The position numbers were made by a program, and so were the translations under genes. Below, piece after piece: positions 35,096-43,833 of a DNA stretch of 64,000 nucleotides. The notes beneath the pieces are model-generated. The model saw only the letters and a list, made by a program, of their open reading frames with translations, was not told the DNA's origin and made no database searches. The DNA comes from Lentisphaeria bacterium. GTDB taxonomy: Bacteria; Verrucomicrobiota; Lentisphaeria; Victivallales; UBA1829. The stretch is taken from contig JAGCTY010000031.1 in NCBI GenBank assembly GCA_017963105.1, forward strand, positions 1 to 64,000, written 5' to 3'. Position 1 is the first letter of the stretch; the number at the start of each line of letters is the position of its first letter.

Positions 35096-35442
35096 TCAAT
35101 CGAGGATCGACCTGTCGAGCAGAAAATCCGTCAGTCCGATGTGCAGGACTCCGGTTTCATCGTACCAGCGTTTGCCGATGTCCCGGCGGACGATGATCTT
35201 CGGGAATGAATCGCCAGTCAGAGCAAACGGTCTGAGTTCGGACTCCTGCTTGGCATCCGTCGGCATCGCAAAGGCCGATTGGATGTAGAACTTCCGGTTG
35301 CCTTTGGACGCGATGAAGTCGATTTCGCGCCGGACCCGCACGCCACGTAGTAAAACTCCGAAAAGGAGAGCGGATGGATTCTGATCTCATCGCCGCACCC
35401 CAGGAATTCGGTCAGGATATCGCTGGAAAGCATGTCAAGCAC
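35096..35442 (-). pseudogene. Remnant of an AAA ATPase with DUF4143 C-terminus
   Basis: Two pieces of one gene in different frames. The upstream piece (35218-35442) reads L-S-S-D-I-L-T-E-F-L-G-C-G-D-E-I-R-I-H-P-L-S-F-S-E-F-Y, typical of the arginine-finger region of AAA_14/DUF4143 ATPases. The downstream piece (35096-35341) reads R-R-E-I-D-F-I-A-S, then Y-I-Q-S-A, and ends I-G-L-T-D-F-L-L-D, the DUF4143 C-terminus. The Walker A half and most of the middle are absent; the frame changes near 35340. Such ATPases are usually accessory genes of unknown role. Confidence 0.85.
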
Positions 35443-35445
35443 ATT

Positions 35446-35549
35446 TCATTGAAAAGTTGCCTTGTTTGATGCCGTACTTTTCAATGAAACCGCTGCGGTT
35501 CTGCCCGTTGATAAGCTCGCATCATTGAAAAGTTGCCTTGTTTGATGCC
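35446..35549. repeat. 28-bp direct repeat with internal inverted copy
   Basis: The same 28 bases occur at 35446-35473 and 35522-35549. Between them, at 35476-35487, lies the exact reverse complement of the first 12 bases (TCATTGAAAAGT), so either direct copy can pair with it. Read on the minus strand, the interval could encode a short helix-turn-helix-like fragment (F-I-E-K-Y-G-I-K-Q-G-N-F-S). It probably marks an old insertion or deletion site next to the broken ATPase gene. Confidence 0.7.
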
Positions 35550-35994
35550 AAAGTTATCAGCGGAATCGTCTTATCTCCTGTTTTCTGCATCCACTGTGCC
35601 CGCCTGTCCGGATCATTCGCCGCGTTTTTTTCGTTTTTGAGGCACGGGAAACAGAATTCTTTTCCACGAACATTTTTTCGCTTGCATTCTTCCGAAAACG
35701 TGGTATTATATAGTCGAAACGCATTCATATCCGCGAATCCATGCTCGAACGAACGGAAAATGTCCCGTATCCGCCGAACAAAGGACGGGGATCGCACGGA
35801 CAGGCAGCGTCGGGAAAGAAAACAGACCGGGGACGGAGCCGAACCGTCCGCTCGCCGGTTCGGACGCACAGACCGGGTCCGGGCGGAAGACGCAGGAAAC
35901 GGGTTGACGTTTTGACCGGATCCGTTCCATCGTGCAAACACGGCTCCCCCGGCCGGGGAAGAAGTCCACACCAAGATTGCAGAAAGGATAAGAA
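35550..35994 (+). promoter_or_regulatory. Long leader with promoter upstream of 35995
   Basis: This 445-base stretch holds a likely promoter, TTGCAT (35683-35688) and TATTAT (35705-35710) with a 16-base spacer. About 280 bases of untranslated leader before the next gene remain. An Arg-rich frame starting at 35741 lacks protein-like composition and is not called. No riboswitch fold was recognised. Confidence 0.45.
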
Positions 35995-37374
35995 ATGAAA
36001 AAACTTCCGGAAATCTTCTGGGAAAGCGGCATCGAGGATCAGTATGATACCAACGCCTACGCTTTCCGCATCTGCTCCTTTGTCATTCTTTTTGTGGTGA
36101 TGAAATGGCGCTTTTCCTACGGCGCGGACCTTTCCGCGGCATGTGCCGCCGCGGGCTCGTCCCTCATCTTCAGTCTCTACATCAACAAGACCCACAGCAT
36201 AGCCACTGCGATCGTGTTCGCCGCGGCATCCATCCTGTACTATTTCCGGATAGGGCCCATGCTGGAAGCCATGACATCCATGTCCCACCTCAATCCGATC
36301 GGCCACCCGGGGTTTGGCCATTTCCTGTCCTGGCTGGTGATCCTCGCGGGCATTCATCTGGCTTCGTTTCTGGTCTGTCTGCCTTTCTTCAAGGGGCAGC
36401 TGCCGCGGGAGCTCCATCATGCCGCCCTGATCTGCATTCTTACGCTGGAACACACCTGTATTTACCTCCTGTTTTCGCTGGTCGTGCTCATCGTCTGCTG
36501 GTTTCTGGGGGTTGCGGAACTGGCCTTTCTTCTTGCCTTCATCGTCTGCATGATCCTGGGCATCAGGGAGGCGACGGAGGAGGCGGCGAATATTTCATGG
36601 GATTTTTTTGTGGCAAGAAATAACGTTTTTTCCTTCATGTGGCTCACGAAGCAGGCGCAGCAGGAGCTTGACATGGCGCTGGAGGAGGTACCGGACCTGT
36701 CGCCCCTCAAGGAGAATGGAATGCTGAACACGGAAGTCGCAAGAGGCGTCTCTCTGCCGCAAAGAAGGCTCGCGCAGTATTACGCCATGTGTCCCGGCGT
36801 CATGCGGAACGCGCAGCAGTGCATCCGGTGGTGCAAAGCCACGCTCGAATATCTGGAAGGAGGGTCATCGGACGCGATCCTTCACAACAAACTGAATTCC
36901 TACAGGGATTATTATATCGCCCACATGCTGCTCTATATCGTCTATTCGAGCAGCGGGAAATACAAATCCGAGACCGAAGCCCAGAAGCATTGGGCGCTGT
37001 TCAGTCAGAGCAAGCTCAGTGTTTCCGATTTCTACGCCTACGCGACTTCCGAGAAAACAATGGCCGACGTCATCCAGATGGCGGGGAAGGAATGGAGCGA
37101 CCCGAACAGCCCGTTCGAGGATCACGGACCGCTGCGTTTCTTCGGCCTCCCGCGTAAAAAGCTCATCAGAATCGCGCAAACGGAGCCGGACGCCTATCTG
37201 TCGCTATACTACTATTATCTGGCCTATGCCAGCTTTACGATTGACGAACAGGAGAAAAGCGAATTGAAAAACCAGGCCGCAGCCTTCCTGATGGAAGGCG
37301 TGAACCGGAACAGTCCCGCCTGCGTGTCATTCCATAATAGCCCGGATTACGCTTTGAGCCTGAAAAACGCTTGA
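35995..37374 (+). CDS. Multi-pass membrane protein of unknown function
   Basis: A 459-residue protein. About six hydrophobic helices occupy residues 25-200. The remaining ~250 residues are soluble, helical and rich in Gln, Ala and Tyr, with no recognised domain. AGAAAGG precedes the ATG. The next gene starts 20 bases after its stop, so the two are probably co-transcribed. No enzymatic motif was seen. Confidence 0.65.
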   Translation: MKKLPEIFWESGIEDQYDTNAYAFRICSFVILFVVMKWRFSYGADLSAACAAAGSSLIFSLYINKTHSIATAIVFAAASILYYFRIGPMLEAMTSMSHLNPIGHPGFGHFLSWLVILAGIHLASFLVCLPFFKGQLPRELHHAALICILTLEHTCIYLLFSLVVLIVCWFLGVAELAFLLAFIVCMILGIREATEEAANISWDFFVARNNVFSFMWLTKQAQQELDMALEEVPDLSPLKENGMLNTEVARGVSLPQRRLAQYYAMCPGVMRNAQQCIRWCKATLEYLEGGSSDAILHNKLNSYRDYYIAHMLLYIVYSSSGKYKSETEAQKHWALFSQSKLSVSDFYAYATSEKTMADVIQMAGKEWSDPNSPFEDHGPLRFFGLPRKKLIRIAQTEPDAYLSLYYYYLAYASFTIDEQEKSELKNQAAAFLMEGVNRNSPACVSFHNSPDYALSLKNA

Positions 37375-37394
37375 GAACAATCAGAGAGCCAACC

Positions 37395-38513
37395 ATGAAA
37401 TTCGTTCGTTTCGGGTCGCTGACGCCGCAGAAGCAGATGCACTACAAGGAGCCGAAAACAGGCATGTGGCCCTGCTGTCCGCCGTGCAAGAAGGGGTTTT
37501 TCGCCTTCCCGGCGGGATACATGGACACGTTTTACCTGCCGTTGAGCCGTCCGCCGGAGGACCCGCATTCCCTGAAGCAGTACTTCCGCGATGAAAACGG
37601 CGAGAAAATCACAAAAAAAGCCTTTTATCGCAAAAACACCGAGGCTGCCGAACGCATCGCAAACTATGCGGAGGAACTGAAGTTCAGCAACTGGGGGCGG
37701 AATCTGAAACTGCCGAAGGGGGACAATGACTGGTTCTTTCGTATGGTAGCGAGGGATAAGCTGTACCCGAACGGAGAAGACGAGCCGACCGTCGCCCCGG
37801 GAATCCAGGCGCTGCTGAAGAAAAGGAAACTGAAAGAGTACCAGATCTTATGGGTCCAGCGGCCGTCCTACATCATGTACTTCCCCGATCCGAAAAAGGA
37901 CCTGACGTTCTACGGACTCGGCACGGATCGGGAAGACCGGACCCGTCTGAGCCAGCCGCTGGAATTCCTGATCGATCCCTTCGGTAAGAAAATCGAGCCA
38001 GACAATTACATTAATTCCGATTATTATGAGGGGGCTTTCCCGAGCCTTTTCGAGGGCGGATTTCGTGCGCCCGACCCGAAAAAGGATTACATGTCCCATT
38101 CCAGCGTTTATTTCCCGGACAAAAAGAGCGTCCCGTTTCTCAAGTGGCTGAAGATGAAGCATATTTCCCCGGATCAGCTTTGCGTCTGGCCGTGTTATCC
38201 CGAGGAAGAGGACGAATTCGCCACCACGCTGAAAAAATACCATGTCTTCGACTATGACGGATGCCTCTGGCATCATCTCGGCGAGCTTCTGAAACCATCC
38301 GAGATCCTTTCCCGGTTCGCGGACACCTGGGTCTACACGGACATGCACGCCTATGAACGCGCGCTCAAGAAATCCAACGGCACCGCTTACCAGAGGAACA
38401 TGAAGTACCAGCGGAATATGACGCGCCCCGGGTATTTCGGCACACAGACCTGGAACGGGACATTCGACCTGTCCACCATGTACGAAGTCTTCTTCGACGT
38501 AAAATTCCACTGA
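37395..38513 (+). CDS. Hypothetical cytoplasmic protein
   Basis: A 372-residue protein without signal peptide or membrane helices. The N-terminus has a compact Cys/Pro cluster (W-P-C-C-P-P-C-K-K-G-F-F, about 25-36) that might bind a metal. It is rich in Tyr, Trp, Pro and Lys. Conserved-looking landmarks are F-Y-G-L-G-T-D-R-E-D-R-T-R and L-E-F-L-I-D-P-F-G-K-K, but I do not recognise the family. An in-frame start 8 codons upstream overlaps the previous gene; the ATG at 37395 is preferred. Confidence 0.6.
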   Translation: MKFVRFGSLTPQKQMHYKEPKTGMWPCCPPCKKGFFAFPAGYMDTFYLPLSRPPEDPHSLKQYFRDENGEKITKKAFYRKNTEAAERIANYAEELKFSNWGRNLKLPKGDNDWFFRMVARDKLYPNGEDEPTVAPGIQALLKKRKLKEYQILWVQRPSYIMYFPDPKKDLTFYGLGTDREDRTRLSQPLEFLIDPFGKKIEPDNYINSDYYEGAFPSLFEGGFRAPDPKKDYMSHSSVYFPDKKSVPFLKWLKMKHISPDQLCVWPCYPEEEDEFATTLKKYHVFDYDGCLWHHLGELLKPSEILSRFADTWVYTDMHAYERALKKSNGTAYQRNMKYQRNMTRPGYFGTQTWNGTFDLSTMYEVFFDVKFH

Positions 38514-38882
38514 TCCCGGAACGGACGTCCTCATATGAGGCACGATCCGCCGCTGTGAGGCACCGGTCCGCACCGTCCTGTCTATCTGTCCTATTTTGCC
38601 CTGTCTCGCCTCTGCCGCGCCCGCGCCTGCCCGGAGCATCCCTGTTCATCGCGAAAGTCAAGTTCGTCGACCACGGCCGCGCCCATGCCGGCGTGAATCA
38701 TTCGCACGTTTTTCTTGTCATTTCGAGGCGGGGGAGGCAGAAAGTTAAAAGTTTTTTTGCAGAGGCTTTTTTTCCGCTTGCATTTTTATGAATCCGTGAT
38801 ATGGTATAGGATTGAAACGGCTGATGTTCTTGAATGCGCCGTACGGTTCCCTCGATCTTGAAACACCCCTGGAGAACTTGCC
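38514..38882 (+). promoter_or_regulatory. Intergenic region with probable promoter of 38883
   Basis: This 369-base gap has a 12-base palindrome (CCTCATATGAGG, 38529-38540) and a T-rich block at 38740-38785. A weak promoter has TTGCAT at 38778-38783 and TATGGT or a nearby A/T box around 38800-38805. It carries no copy of the 39-base element found in the next intergenic regions. No gene is supported. Confidence 0.4.
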
Positions 38883-40226
38883 ATGAAAAAGAAAACTGTC
38901 TGGATTACCGCCGCGATCCTATGCCTTGTCGCCGTCATTTTTGTGCTGGTGCAGGTATACAGATCGATCCTCATCGAAGGGACGATCACGGACGATCAGG
39001 GAAACGCCATGAACGGGGTTTCCGCCTATGTGACCTTTTCGCGCAAAAAAGCGGGATGGTACAGTGGGACAAAAGAACTCGAGGAGACCGTCGATTCCTC
39101 CTTCCGTTTCGAGGGGAAAGGCGACGCTGTCTTCGTCGTTTTCGCCAAAAAAGGATACGCTCCGGGGCAAATCCAGCTTGACCGCGGGCGCGGCAGCCAA
39201 GTGCTCCGGCGCGACCTCCGCATCGTCATGAAGGAATTGACGCCGGAAGAACTGGAAAAACGTTTTTTCAGGACGATCTACGAATGGAGTCAACTTGATG
39301 TCTACATCGACGCAGGGGAAAAAATGCCCACGACCGAGGACCAGCTTGAGCGTTTGCGCAAGTATTTCGGGCTGGAAAAAAGCGATATGACGGATCTTTT
39401 CGTGAAAGCGATTCGGGAAGGCGTCGATACCGGCGAGGAGATCCTCGCCGAAGTTCATTTCGTCGACGATGAGGACAAGGAATACCTGATTGGCCCTCCG
39501 GACGATCTTTCCGGGATCGAAACGAAATCGGAGAAAAGGTCGCTCAGAGAACGGTATTTCTCTGCAATGCGTTATCTTCAGTATTATCCGCCGCCTCAGC
39601 AGCAGTTTTTGGAATTGATCCGGAAAGCAGTCGAACTGGAGCCGGAGTCCGCGGACACGCTCATTCTCTCTTATACGAAGGCGTACCCGGATTGGGTGTT
39701 CGATGACGGAACGATCCTTGAATTGACCTGCAAAAGCGACATGGAAGAGTTTAATCTTCGCGAGGCCGGCTCCGATTTAAGGGTTCAAGTTCGTCAGGAA
39801 AACGACGAGGCACGCAGGAAAAAGCTTCTTGACAAGGCTTTCGAATGGGCATTCCAGGACGACAAGGTCGAAATCTTTCATTATTTGGATAGGCTTTTGC
39901 TTGACCACTACGATAAGGATTACGCAACGAATCCCGGACGAAAGCTCCAGTTGGAAAAGGATTTGAAGCGTCATGAGGAAGCGGAGATTTATGACTGGGT
40001 TTACCGCCGGACAAAATACGCTCTGGAACATTTCGACGAGGGAGATGAAGCGCTTGAAATGTTATACAAGTTGGATACAGATCCCAAAAGGTGGGATGGT
40101 GAGTGGGAACGTTCCGAGCGTAAAAGACGGATAAGAGAGAGTATAGAAGAGTGGAAGAAGGAGGGAAACGATCCGTCGTATATTTTTTCTGAAGATTTTC
40201 TCGAACGAATATACAAAGATGAATAG
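38883..40226 (+). CDS. Membrane-anchored protein with carboxypeptidase-regulatory-like domain
   Basis: A 447-residue protein. An N-terminal hydrophobic helix (5-25) is an uncleaved anchor or signal peptide. Residues ~30-118 look like a CarboxypepD_reg beta-sandwich (E-G-T-I-T-D-D-Q-G-N-A-M-N-G-V). The C-terminal ~320 residues are helical and strongly similar to those of the protein at 48952-50079: P-D-W-V-F-D-D, K-L-L-D-K-A-F-E-W-A-F-Q-D-D-K, D-W-V-Y-R-R-T-K-Y-A-L-E-H-F. It heads the array of genes separated by the 39-base element. Function unknown. Confidence 0.7.
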   Translation: MKKKTVWITAAILCLVAVIFVLVQVYRSILIEGTITDDQGNAMNGVSAYVTFSRKKAGWYSGTKELEETVDSSFRFEGKGDAVFVVFAKKGYAPGQIQLDRGRGSQVLRRDLRIVMKELTPEELEKRFFRTIYEWSQLDVYIDAGEKMPTTEDQLERLRKYFGLEKSDMTDLFVKAIREGVDTGEEILAEVHFVDDEDKEYLIGPPDDLSGIETKSEKRSLRERYFSAMRYLQYYPPPQQQFLELIRKAVELEPESADTLILSYTKAYPDWVFDDGTILELTCKSDMEEFNLREAGSDLRVQVRQENDEARRKKLLDKAFEWAFQDDKVEIFHYLDRLLLDHYDKDYATNPGRKLQLEKDLKRHEEAEIYDWVYRRTKYALEHFDEGDEALEMLYKLDTDPKRWDGEWERSERKRRIRESIEEWKKEGNDPSYIFSEDFLERIYKDE

Positions 40227-40237
40227 ACTCCTTCTTT

Positions 40238-40276
40238 CCTCACCATCCCCGGCCGACTAACCCCGACACCACGGAG
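40238..40276 (+). repeat. 39-bp leader element, copy 1
   Basis: First of seven copies of an element with core CCGACTAACCCCGACACC ending in CGGAG, which serves as the ribosome-binding site. It is followed by an ATG at 40287 and the orphan signal-peptide start M-K-Y-K-S-V-S-T-I-A-A-I-L-C. Confidence 0.95.
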
Positions 40277-40286
40277 AAAAATCAAT

Positions 40287-40400
40287 ATGAAATACAAATC
40301 GGTCAGCACCATCGCCGCGATCCTCTGTCCACTGGCGACACAATACAGGCGAACGGAAAAACGTTATAATAAGAGACAACAACACACAGGGGGTCCCGAT
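40287..40400 (+). pseudogene. Orphan signal-peptide start, copy 1
   Basis: A 38-codon stub: M-K-Y-K-S-V-S-T-I-A-A-I-L-C, the same signal-peptide start as the genes at 43834 and 45736, breaks off after CTCTG and continues into unrelated, promoter-bearing sequence. It happens to stay in frame with the ATG at 40401, so initiation here would give a non-functional N-terminal extension. A TATAAT box lies at 40365-40370, inside the stub. A near-identical stub lies at 46851-46955. Confidence 0.7.
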
Positions 40401-43400
40401 ATGAAAATGAAATCGATCCGCAGTGCTTTCTTCGCCGTAGTCGCGATCTTTCTGACCGTCGCAGCGTTCACCGGATGCGGCAAAAGCGAGGAAGGCGCGC
40501 CGGCCTCGAACGCCTCGGAAACGAAGACCGAAGCATCCGCCAGCACGACCCTCGAACAGCAAAAGAGCGCTCCGGGCGAAGCGGAACTCAGGAAAGGGCT
40601 TGCCGCCTGTGACAAGAATGACTACGAAGCGGCCGTGAAGTCCTTCCGCGCCGCCGCGGAACAGGGCAACTCGGACGCCATGCTGCTGTACTATGATTGT
40701 CTGGTGAGCAGCAAGATCGCGAAAGACAGGGCTGACTCCATAGAATGGCTGGAAAAAGCCGCGGAGGCCGGAAACCTGACGGCGCAGGCGCTCTACGGCA
40801 GTAAATTTGTGGGCGGGGGGCAGGAAGCGAAGGGGATCGAATACATGAAGCGGTCCGCGGACAGCGGAAACATCCTGGGCATGCACCTGCTCGGGATGAC
40901 CGCCTTTGAAAAAAAGCCCGGAGAAGCGGGCGAGGATGCCTTGAAGTCTCTGAAAACGCTTGCCGGCCTGCCGTTCTCGGAACAGAAAACAGTTTTGGAT
41001 TATCTGCACCGGATCAGCAGCGACTTCAATCTGACGGGAAAACTCAACACCAATACGAACAAGCTCATCGTCATGGATCAATACATGCTCGGCGTGTATT
41101 ACCTCGAAGGCAGAGCGCCCGGCGGGCGGCGGGATCTCGACGAGGCGGCGAAGTGGCTGAAGATGGCAAAGGACAACGGGCTTCCCGATGTCGATCCGCT
41201 CCTGCGGAGGGTTGAGGTGATGAAGCAGAGCCCCGACGCAAGCCGGACCAATGAGGAACTCCAGAAGGCCAGAGCCGAAGCCTTCCTGGCCGATACGCAA
41301 AACCAGATCGACGCTTCGGAATTCGACCTTCGGTTCACCATCACGGACGCCGACGGCAAGCCGCTGGACGGCGTCAAAGTGGAAATGAGACTGGAGCGTC
41401 CGGTTGTCAAATTGCTCCTGAGCGGCGGATCGGAATCCAAAAAACCGGAAGAGAAGACGGTCGATTCCAAGTTCAGCATTCACGAAAAAGGCTGGACGAG
41501 CCTCGAACTTACGTTCATGAAAGACGGCTATTATATCGAAGACCGCTACTATTATATCAACTTCATGCCGAACAGTCCCGACGAGCTCGGCCCGGACGGC
41601 AAACCGAAGCTCGTGATGAAGGAAGACGTCCAGGTCGTCATGTACAAGGGCGTCCCCCCCGGCGACCTGACCGGGACCAGCGGATACCTGATCTATGATT
41701 TAGAAAAAGCGACAAAGACGGTCTGCGATCTTTCCGCGTTCGACAAAAAGCTGGAACGACCGAAAAAGAGGACTGTTTCGGAGAAAGACGAGGAGGACGA
41801 GGAATATGATGACGAGGACGAGGAAGACGAAGAGGAATATGTGGAGGAAATCAGGATCGGAATGAAGAAGGTCGACCTGAAGGCGAAACCGGAATTGACA
41901 AAGTATATCGAAGTGGATTTCAGGCGGGACGAAAACGGCGAAGTCCTGTTCGACGGGACGCTGGGGGACGCCCCGTGCCCCTCATCGTTCATCATCCGTC
42001 TCCACTCCGACGATCCCGACGACGGTTTTATCGTCGTGGACGAATTGGGACCGGGGTTCGTCAGACGGGAAGAATACGAAAAACGTTGTCCGACCGCCCC
42101 GGAAACCGGATACAAAAAAGAACTCGTGTTCGATTTCGGGAAAAAAAGCGCCGATGGGAAATACACGTATAATGATATTCACACATTCGCTTTCGTGAAA
42201 TGCGGACAGCGCTACGGAAAAGTCTTTATCGATCCCGTTTATGTCGACATCGGAAGGAACCGGCCGCTCCGTCTGTTCCACAGGAAAATCCAGTTGACGA
42301 TCAACAGAACCGAAGGCGACAGGAACGTGTCGGGCGGCAGTTTCTATGTCGAACGCGAGCGACCGGCGCAAACCAGGAACGACTTGAAGAAAACGGATGC
42401 GAAGAACGAAGCCAAAGACGCTTCCGATGACAAGGCCGAACTGGCGAAAGAACAAATCCTGCTGATTCATGATGCACTTGAGCAGTACAAACTGGACGTC
42501 GGGACTTATCCCTCCAGTCTGCAGGGCCTCGAAAAGAACGTCGACAAGTCCGAACGCTGGGACGGCCCCTACATCGTGCCGAAGGTCCCGCGGGTGGATC
42601 TCTGGGGCAACAAATACCAGTACCGTTTCGACGCGGAAAAAGGAACGTATCGCCTGTACCTGATCTCGTTCGACCTTTCCGAAACGAGAATCGAGGATCC
42701 CCCGGAATCGGCGCAGGAACAACAGACCGAACCGGACGATCCGAAACAACCGGACATCTTCGCGGGATTGCCCCTCTGGAACACGGCGCGTGACGGAAAG
42801 CCCGAAGTCATGCTCCCCAGACTCGTCAAGGATGCGGCGAAACGTGCGAATGTCAATCTCCAGTCGCTCGGCGATGTCAGGATCGATCCGATCGATGCCG
42901 GGCATTCCTACGCCGAGCTCGATCTCGATGTCGTCGACGAATACGGCAAAATCGTCCGCTTCCTCGAGGAAATCGAGAAGAAAACGCCGAAGCTTGCCTG
43001 GCGCCGCCTCGAACTCCGAGTCAATTCCGCCCGCGAACGCATCGCGTCCGAACTGCAGGACGGCGCGTCCGCTGCGGCCTCCGCCAAAGCGATCCGCATG
43101 AGCGGGCAGGTCCGCGTCATCGCGTACGATCCGGCAGCCGGTCCCTCCGCATCGCCGAAGAGATTTTGGACGGATGACATGCCGGTTTCCCCCGGCGAAA
43201 CGGACATTCTCACCCTGCTTTACGATTTGTCTGTCTCGCTCCCCGATGACGCTCTCGTGACCGTTTTCCGGCTTGACAACTGGAAATGCGAGTTCGTGAT
43301 CCAGACGCTGGCGCTTTATACCGACCTCCCTCGGTACCTGCGCTTCCCCGCCTGGAATATCGGCAGGCTGCAGAAGAGGATCCTTTCCGATGACGTTTGT

Positions 43401-43775
43401 ACTTTCTCCGTGGCCCTTCAGAAAAAAGACAATCCGGAGCCGCGAAAGGACAGTGTGACCCCGGATAAAAAGATCGCGACCATCGTGGCTCTGAACCTCT
43501 TCGACCCGGAAGCCGTTCCGCGTAAGGCGGCCGCCTCCGGCATGCCCGCCTCGAACGGTACGCGCGCGAACAACGCGAAAGACCCTGAAACGGAACTGAA
43601 AGAGCAGCTGAAGAAGGCGATCAACAACCAGAATGAACTGAAAGAACTGCTCAAAACGCTCTCGAATACGCCCGGCGCCACGAAAGAGCAGACCGATATG
43701 GTCGAGCAGCGCCTGAAACGCAACGAACAGGAGATCAGGCGCCTTCGGGAACAGCAGAACAGGCTTCGTCCCTGA
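40401..43775 (+). CDS. Modular lipoprotein: Sel1-like repeats, regulatory-like domain, GspG-like and PilO/GspM-like segments
   Basis: A 1124-residue lipoprotein (lipobox F-T-G-C, Cys22). Residues ~50-300 contain Sel1/TPR-like helices (A-A-E-Q-G-N-S-D-A-M, A-A-E-A-G-N-L-T-A-Q-A-L-Y-G). Residues ~310-650 are a beta-rich module homologous to the protein at 45736-46788, with an acidic insert near 455-475. Residues ~675-755 resemble GspG, including L-D-V-G-T-Y-P-S-S-L-Q-G-L and V-D-L-W-G-N-K-Y-Q-Y. Residues ~800-880 resemble a PilO/GspM ferredoxin-like domain. The C-terminus is a coiled coil. The ATG at 40401 has an AGGGGGT RBS and starts the signal peptide; the earlier in-frame ATG belongs to the stub. 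Confidence 0.75.
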   Translation: MKMKSIRSAFFAVVAIFLTVAAFTGCGKSEEGAPASNASETKTEASASTTLEQQKSAPGEAELRKGLAACDKNDYEAAVKSFRAAAEQGNSDAMLLYYDCLVSSKIAKDRADSIEWLEKAAEAGNLTAQALYGSKFVGGGQEAKGIEYMKRSADSGNILGMHLLGMTAFEKKPGEAGEDALKSLKTLAGLPFSEQKTVLDYLHRISSDFNLTGKLNTNTNKLIVMDQYMLGVYYLEGRAPGGRRDLDEAAKWLKMAKDNGLPDVDPLLRRVEVMKQSPDASRTNEELQKARAEAFLADTQNQIDASEFDLRFTITDADGKPLDGVKVEMRLERPVVKLLLSGGSESKKPEEKTVDSKFSIHEKGWTSLELTFMKDGYYIEDRYYYINFMPNSPDELGPDGKPKLVMKEDVQVVMYKGVPPGDLTGTSGYLIYDLEKATKTVCDLSAFDKKLERPKKRTVSEKDEEDEEYDDEDEEDEEEYVEEIRIGMKKVDLKAKPELTKYIEVDFRRDENGEVLFDGTLGDAPCPSSFIIRLHSDDPDDGFIVVDELGPGFVRREEYEKRCPTAPETGYKKELVFDFGKKSADGKYTYNDIHTFAFVKCGQRYGKVFIDPVYVDIGRNRPLRLFHRKIQLTINRTEGDRNVSGGSFYVERERPAQTRNDLKKTDAKNEAKDASDDKAELAKEQILLIHDALEQYKLDVGTYPSSLQGLEKNVDKSERWDGPYIVPKVPRVDLWGNKYQYRFDAEKGTYRLYLISFDLSETRIEDPPESAQEQQTEPDDPKQPDIFAGLPLWNTARDGKPEVMLPRLVKDAAKRANVNLQSLGDVRIDPIDAGHSYAELDLDVVDEYGKIVRFLEEIEKKTPKLAWRRLELRVNSARERIASELQDGASAAASAKAIRMSGQVRVIAYDPAAGPSASPKRFWTDDMPVSPGETDILTLLYDLSVSLPDDALVTVFRLDNWKCEFVIQTLALYTDLPRYLRFPAWNIGRLQKRILSDDVCTFSVALQKKDNPEPRKDSVTPDKKIATIVALNLFDPEAVPRKAAASGMPASNGTRANNAKDPETELKEQLKKAINNQNELKELLKTLSNTPGATKEQTDMVEQRLKRNEQEIRRLREQQNRLRP

Positions 43776-43786
43776 TAACGCTTACC

Positions 43787-43825
43787 CCTCACCATCCCCA
43801 GCCGACTAACCCCGACACCCCGGAG
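43787..43825 (+). repeat. 39-bp leader element, copy 2
   Basis: It lies 12 bases after the previous stop and ends eight bases before the ATG at 43834. It has one substitution near the 3' end (ACACCCCGGAG). Confidence 0.95.
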
Positions 43826-43833
43826 ACCTTAAC

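Noticed and set aside
35741-35998. 85-codon Arg-rich frame just after a promoter
   Set aside because: Composition is not protein-like, there is no good RBS, and it overlaps the leader of the next gene.
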